The position numbers and the translations under genes are program-made. This document shows, in pieces, positions 51,723 through 55,608 of a stretch of 55,608 nt of DNA. Source of the DNA: Comamonadaceae bacterium (GTDB taxonomy: Bacteria; Pseudomonadota; Gammaproteobacteria; Burkholderiales; Burkholderiaceae_C); assembly GCA_947475685.1 (NCBI GenBank), contig CANJNC010000020.1:1-55608 (forward strand). The letters run 5' to 3'. Each line of letters opens with the position of its first letter. The stretch's first letter is position 1. Below the pieces are notes generated by a model, which worked only from the letters and a program-made list of their open reading frames with translations, searched no databases and had not been told where the DNA came from.

Positions 51723-52463
51723 ATGCATCTTCACCCCCCTGTTGAGTCTTTGTCTGACGTGACCCAAGCGATGAAAGCCCAGGGTTTTTGTCTGGTCCCT
51801 GCGCCTGTTGTGGCCCAATTGGTTCAAGCCGATTTGAAAGATTTGCAATCCCTTGCTGGATTTTGGAATGCCTTGCTTGCAGACACCTTTTTGAAAGATC
51901 AGGGTCGCTACAGGCAACGCCGCCATGACAGTTTGGTGGTTGAAAAAGGCCATGCTCGGTTGATGCCCCATCGCGCGCATTGGCAGTCTGTGGACTACAA
52001 CGCCTTGCATGGAGGCATTGAGAGGATGTTTGAGCCCATTGATCCTGCTCTGAGTGGCACAAGCGTTTGGCATCAATTGATTGAAGGTGTGGCTAGCGTG
52101 TTCAATGAGCTCCAAGCCGCGCAAACTTGGTACACCGAGGCCCATCAATTTCGCATCAATACCGTCGATGGCATAGGACGCCCCACGCCAGAAGGGGCGC
52201 ACCGCGATGGTGTGGATTATGTGGCTGTGATTTTGGTGTCTAGGCAAAACATCAAGGGAGGTGAGACCAGGATTTTTGAGCTCTCAGGCAATGAGGGCTT
52301 GAGGTTCACGCTCAAAGAGCCTTGGACCATGCTGCTGCTCGATGACCGGCGCATTGTCCATGAAACCACACCGATCCAAGGCCATCAAGGCCTGGGCCAC
52401 AGAGATACTTTGGTGTTGACTTACCGCTCAGGGGGGTTTCAAGATCCGCTCAAAGCACTTTAA
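51723..52463 (+). CDS. 2-oxoglutarate/Fe(II) dioxygenase-like protein
   Basis: A 246-residue protein of the 2OG-Fe dioxygenase family typified by isoleucine 4-dioxygenase (IDO-like). H160 and D162 (GAHRDGVDY) and H213 (RIVHETTP) are the expected iron ligands, and RDTLVLTYR offers the arginine for 2-oxoglutarate. No signal peptide. Such enzymes hydroxylate amino acids or small substrates. Its stop overlaps by four bases that of the convergent nuclease gene. No evident operon partner. Confidence 0.88.
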   Translation: MHLHPPVESLSDVTQAMKAQGFCLVPAPVVAQLVQADLKDLQSLAGFWNALLADTFLKDQGRYRQRRHDSLVVEKGHARLMPHRAHWQSVDYNALHGGIERMFEPIDPALSGTSVWHQLIEGVASVFNELQAAQTWYTEAHQFRINTVDGIGRPTPEGAHRDGVDYVAVILVSRQNIKGGETRIFELSGNEGLRFTLKEPWTMLLLDDRRIVHETTPIQGHQGLGHRDTLVLTYRSGGFQDPLKAL

Positions 52464-53878
52464 GCGAAGGTGTCAAGGGGTTCGTTTTCACAAGTCAGGT
52501 GAGTGAGGTGCAAAAGGGCGTCTGTGCTCAAACGCGTCAAGCTTTTTTTAAGGAGCTGGTACGTGTCCATGTCAAACTCTTTTTGGCCTTGGGTGAGCGT
52601 TTCTTCAAGTTCCATTTCATTTTGGGCAGTTCCCAGGTAGCACCACTGGTCCACCACATGGATTTCTTCCCCCTCTTTGATGCCCACAGGACCTTTGAAG
52701 GGCCACAGGCTGACGCGAAGTCGAGTCAATGCGGTGGTCAATTTGAGGTTGTGCTTGAGGGGGCTTTCCAACCCCACGCAGGCGCCTGCGCAGCGTTTGA
52801 CCTGAAAGCCAAAGCATGGGGCGCCTGGGCTTAGTTTTTCTAGGCCCAAGAAGCCTTCGCAAAGAAGGCTTTTTTTTGCGATGCTTGTGAGTGCAGTTGT
52901 GGCCGCTCTTTTGCTTGAAAAAAGGCCATACAAGTGTGTTTGCTCTCCAGGCTTCATGTCCTTGGAGGTGATCAATTGAGGGCGTAAAAACCCCTTGGGG
53001 TCTTCAGTCAATGTCCACGCACACAGATCTTTTGTTCTTCTAAGCTTGATGTTCATCTGCGGCAACAAGGTCTTGATCAAACGTGACTCCAACAGCAAAG
53101 CGCCTAGCTCACCAGCGGTTTGAATCCATTCGATGCGTTTGACTTGCAGGGAGAGTTTCATCTCTTTTCGCTGGCCCAGAGCACTTTGGAAGTGGCTCAA
53201 TACGCGCGTTCTCAAGTGTTTGCTTTTGCCAATGTACAAAGGCAAGTCGTTGTCAGCGTAGAACATGTAAACCCCTGGGCTGTCAGGGATGCGATCAATG
53301 AGGTCACTGTCGATATGGGGGGGCAAACTGGCGTTGCCCAACTGATTTGCAATGGCTTCATTGACTTTATCGGCTCCGAATTTTTCTAAGCAACGGCTCC
53401 AAAATTGATACAGTAAATGGGCGTCTCCCATGGCTCGGTGGCGTTGGCTCACTTGTAGAGCGTGTACGTCAATCAAGGTGTCCAAGTTGTGGCGTTTTTG
53501 TTCAGGAAACAAATACCTCGATAGCTTCACGGTACAGATCACTTTGGGTTTGAAGTCCAAGCCGACTCGTTTGAAGGCGGCTTTTAAAAACCCATGATCA
53601 AAACGAGCGTTGTGTGCGATGAACAATTTTCCCTCTAACTGTTCAAACAGTTTTTTTGCCTCCTCTTCAAAGGGCACTTGATCCATGACCATTTCTGGTG
53701 TGATACCGGTCAGAGATTGAATGAAAACAGGAATGGCGCATTGAGGATTGATCAAGCGCTCATAGCCCATCAGGCCCTCGGGGGAGAGGGTGAGGACCGC
53801 CACTTCAGTGATCCGGTCGCGATCAAAGTGAGAACCCGTGGTTTCAAGGTCTACAAACGCCAAGGGCATGTTCGTCAT
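52460..53878 (-). CDS. DnaQ-type exonuclease fused to a GIY-YIG nuclease domain
   Basis: A 472-residue fusion. The N-terminal DEDDh exonuclease domain (about 5-170) has FVDLETTG (D10, E12), IAHNARFDHGFL and the HRAMGDAHLL pair. A UvrC-like GIY-YIG domain follows (about 198-285): SPGVYMFYADN and LYIGKSKHLRTRV. The C-terminal third resembles the Cho/UvrC-type tail. This Exo-GIY-YIG combination is known in proteobacteria and is thought to act in nucleotide excision repair like Cho. The cysteine-rich KRCAGACVG segment near 350 may bind a metal. Confidence 0.93.
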   Translation of the reverse strand: MTNMPLAFVDLETTGSHFDRDRITEVAVLTLSPEGLMGYERLINPQCAIPVFIQSLTGITPEMVMDQVPFEEEAKKLFEQLEGKLFIAHNARFDHGFLKAAFKRVGLDFKPKVICTVKLSRYLFPEQKRHNLDTLIDVHALQVSQRHRAMGDAHLLYQFWSRCLEKFGADKVNEAIANQLGNASLPPHIDSDLIDRIPDSPGVYMFYADNDLPLYIGKSKHLRTRVLSHFQSALGQRKEMKLSLQVKRIEWIQTAGELGALLLESRLIKTLLPQMNIKLRRTKDLCAWTLTEDPKGFLRPQLITSKDMKPGEQTHLYGLFSSKRAATTALTSIAKKSLLCEGFLGLEKLSPGAPCFGFQVKRCAGACVGLESPLKHNLKLTTALTRLRVSLWPFKGPVGIKEGEEIHVVDQWCYLGTAQNEMELEETLTQGQKEFDMDTYQLLKKSLTRLSTDALLHLTHLTCENEPLDTFA

Positions 53879-54108
53879 GGGTTTATATCCAGGTGCTAAA
53901 GAGGGGGTCGGGTTAAAAAAGGAAGCGATCTTGATGGAAGTTTAACGCGAGCAAAGACTGCGCGCTGACAAGAAGCCCAAAGGATCGGTTTTTTGACGGG
54001 TATGGGTTCAAGGCAACCCTAGACTAGACAAGGCACCCGTGCGGTGGGATGGCTGCACAAATCAATTGCGGCATTTTCAGCCGCTTTGTCCAAGGCCTGT
54101 GTTTGGGT

Positions 54109-55107
54109 TCACTGGTCAAGTTTGGCGCCAGAGATCTTCACCTTTTGAGCGCCGAGTTCACGATCGATTTTCATGAAGGCGCCAAATTGTTCGGGCGTGT
54201 CTCCAACTGCCTCAAAACCCAAGGGCTGAAGGTATTTGGCTTTGAAGTCGTTGGTGTTGACAATCAGGCTGATTTCTTTGGACAAGCGTTGCGTGATGTC
54301 GTTGGGGGTGGCTTTGGGCGCCACAACGCCAAAATAATAAGAGGCATCGAAATTGGGATACCCAACCTCCGTAAATGTAGGGACTTTGGGGGCGGCGGGT
54401 TGGCGCGCTTTGCCAGAAATGGCCAAGGGTTTGACTTTTCCCGCGTCCAAGAAACTGGCAACACCACCCGTCACGGCGAACATGGCGTCGATTCTGCCAG
54501 CCATCAATTCTTGAACCGCTGCGGGCAGTCCCTTAAAGGCGATGTGCTCCATTTGCAGGCCGTGTGTGTTGTTAAACCAAGCTGAGGCCAAATGATTCAC
54601 CCCGCCAGCACCAATGGAGGCGTAGTTCAACTTGCCCGGACGCGCCTTCACATGTTCAATGAACTCGTTGACCGTGTTGGCTGGGAAATCGGCGCGAGTG
54701 ACCAACATCAAGTGTCCAATGGCCAGTTTACCAATGGGTGCAAAGTCTTTGGCGGGGTCATAGGGAATTTTGGGATACAGACTTTGGTTCAAGCTAAAGG
54801 CCCCGTCAGAGGCGACCAAGAGGGTGTAGCCGTCGCTCGCACTTTTGGCCACAAAGTCAGCCCCGATGATTTCATTGGCGCCTGGCTTGTTGTCCACGAC
54901 CACGGGCTGCGTGAGGGTGTCCCCCAACTTTTGAGCGATGGCTCTGACCATCACGTCCGCTGGCCCCCCAGCTGCAAAGGGAATCACGATTTTGATGGGC
55001 TTGTTGGGGTAGGTTTGGGCCCAGCTCATGGGCGACACAAGCGTCAGCATGATCCCAAGTGTCAAAGTGGACCTTTTGATCCAGTGGGTGAAGGGCAGGC
55101 CGTGCAT
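54109..55107 (-). CDS. Bug/TctC-family periplasmic solute-binding protein
   Basis: A 332-residue binding protein. Signal peptide ends near SWA (residue 30). YPNKPIKIVIPFAAGGPADV is a classical first pocket loop, and ASDGYTLLV the second. It lies alone between the nuclease gene and the porin at the right window edge, divergent from the latter. It is the seventh Bug-type gene in 55 kb. Confidence 0.94.
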   Translation of the reverse strand: MHGLPFTHWIKRSTLTLGIMLTLVSPMSWAQTYPNKPIKIVIPFAAGGPADVMVRAIAQKLGDTLTQPVVVDNKPGANEIIGADFVAKSASDGYTLLVASDGAFSLNQSLYPKIPYDPAKDFAPIGKLAIGHLMLVTRADFPANTVNEFIEHVKARPGKLNYASIGAGGVNHLASAWFNNTHGLQMEHIAFKGLPAAVQELMAGRIDAMFAVTGGVASFLDAGKVKPLAISGKARQPAAPKVPTFTEVGYPNFDASYYFGVVAPKATPNDITQRLSKEISLIVNTNDFKAKYLQPLGFEAVGDTPEQFGAFMKIDRELGAQKVKISGAKLDQ

Positions 55108-55357
55108 TTGGATTTCTCGCCTTGAAGTGGGTGTTGAGGTGAATCTTAGACTGGGCTGGTCACAAGTCTATTAGGGAAACGACGAAGCGAGGCTTTGTGC
55201 CCCAAGCGGTTCATGGGCTTTGAAAATGACGTTTAGATGAAACAGGTTGGCAAATTAGATCACCCACCCAAGGGTTTTCCATATGAGGGATATTAAAATC
55301 TCGCGTGGAACAGGTTTATCATTTTTTATCAACAAAATCAATATGGAGTTTTCTGCT

Positions 55358-55608
55358 ATGTCTTTCCAAAAAACAATTCTTGCGCTTGCTTTGAGTGCTA
55401 CTTTCGGCGCAATGGCTCAAACTGCTCCTGCTCCTGCGCCCGAGTCAACGCTCAGTTTTAACCTTGGTGTGTTCAGTGAATACCGCTACCGTGGAATCTC
55501 TCAATCTGCCAAGAAGCCTGCATTGCAGGGCGGATTTGACTATGCAGACAAAAGTGGAGCGTACATCGGTTCATGGGCATCAAGCATCACTTGGATCAAA
55601 GACTCAGA
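55358..55608 (+). CDS. TorF-type putative porin, cut by the window end
   Basis: The first 83 codons of an outer-membrane protein. MSFQKTILALALSATFGAMA is a signal peptide; the mature part begins with a Pro-Ala stretch and then SFNLGVFSEYRYRGISQS and ALQGGFDYADKSGAYIGSW in short pieces, the N-terminal strands of the TorF / Gcw_chp family. Members of this family are found in many gammaproteobacteria and betaproteobacteria. GGAG lies 10 bases upstream of the ATG. The rest of the gene is off the window. Confidence 0.88.
   Translation, partial: MSFQKTILALALSATFGAMAQTAPAPAPESTLSFNLGVFSEYRYRGISQSAKKPALQGGFDYADKSGAYIGSWASSITWIKDS

Noticed and set aside
54049-55125. Two plus-strand open frames of about 178 codons
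   Set aside because: Antisense to the Bug gene at 54109; no ribosome-binding site or recognisable domain.
1-55608. CRISPR arrays, tRNA, rRNA, insertion sequences, prophage
   Set aside because: None recognised by eye on either strand; a tRNA or RNA-family scan would be decisive.

Overview
The window looks like a chromosomal segment of a betaproteobacterium, most likely Burkholderiales (Comamonadaceae- or Alcaligenaceae-like). Evidence: seven Bug/TctC-type solute-binding proteins, many small catabolic gene sets, a TorF-type porin start, a Mto/Mtr-type electron-transfer operon and moderate base composition. No rRNA, tRNA, CRISPR array, insertion sequence or phage gene was recognised. The genus cannot be fixed from the sequence alone.

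Layout. 1-1.2 kb: tail of a type IVb (R64-like) pilus locus (PilM-like, PilV-like). 1.2-3 kb: Bug protein and an outer-membrane-type protein. 3.1-7 kb: an unusual two-gene unit, a 934-residue TerB-domain protein carrying a strict 12-residue repeat, coupled to a voltage-gated-type ion channel with a non-standard filter. 7.3-10.5 kb: a 7TMR-DISM histidine kinase, an OmpR-type regulator and a small unknown protein. 11-13.9 kb: a two-subunit molybdenum hydroxylase. 14-24 kb: scattered catabolic genes (class V aminotransferase, cupins, ROK kinase, amidohydrolase, two SDRs, HpcH/HpaI aldolase, Bug protein). 24-29.5 kb: lytic transglycosylase, exported amidohydrolase, SnoaL-like protein, Bug protein, aldehyde dehydrogenase. 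29.7-37.7 kb: a Tat-exported thiamine-diphosphate (ThDP) enzyme followed by a secreted cytochrome c, then a cytosolic ThDP enzyme, a CMD-like protein, two Bug proteins, a cupin and a decayed cupin pseudogene.

38.6-46.4 kb: a respiratory block on the minus strand, hemN - monoheme cytochrome - decaheme MtoA/MtrA - 26-strand-type porin MtoB/MtrB - tetraheme NapC/CymA - hemerythrin. Upstream lie LigAB-type extradiol dioxygenase genes and a divergent second hemerythrin gene behind a perfect FNR/Anr box. The order cytochrome-MtoA-MtoB-CymA matches the Fe(II)-oxidation cluster known from Sideroxydans, so electron exchange with extracellular iron is the best guess; direction of flow is not decided by sequence. 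47-55.6 kb: BKACE, Tat-exported hydrolase, SMP-30 lipoprotein, two Bug proteins, 2OG-Fe dioxygenase, an exonuclease/GIY-YIG fusion, and the start of a TorF-type porin cut by the window end.

Two themes stand out: enzymes of normally cytosolic families exported by Tat-type signals beside Bug binding proteins, suggesting periplasmic catabolism of carboxylates or aromatics; and an oxygen/iron-linked electron-transfer module.
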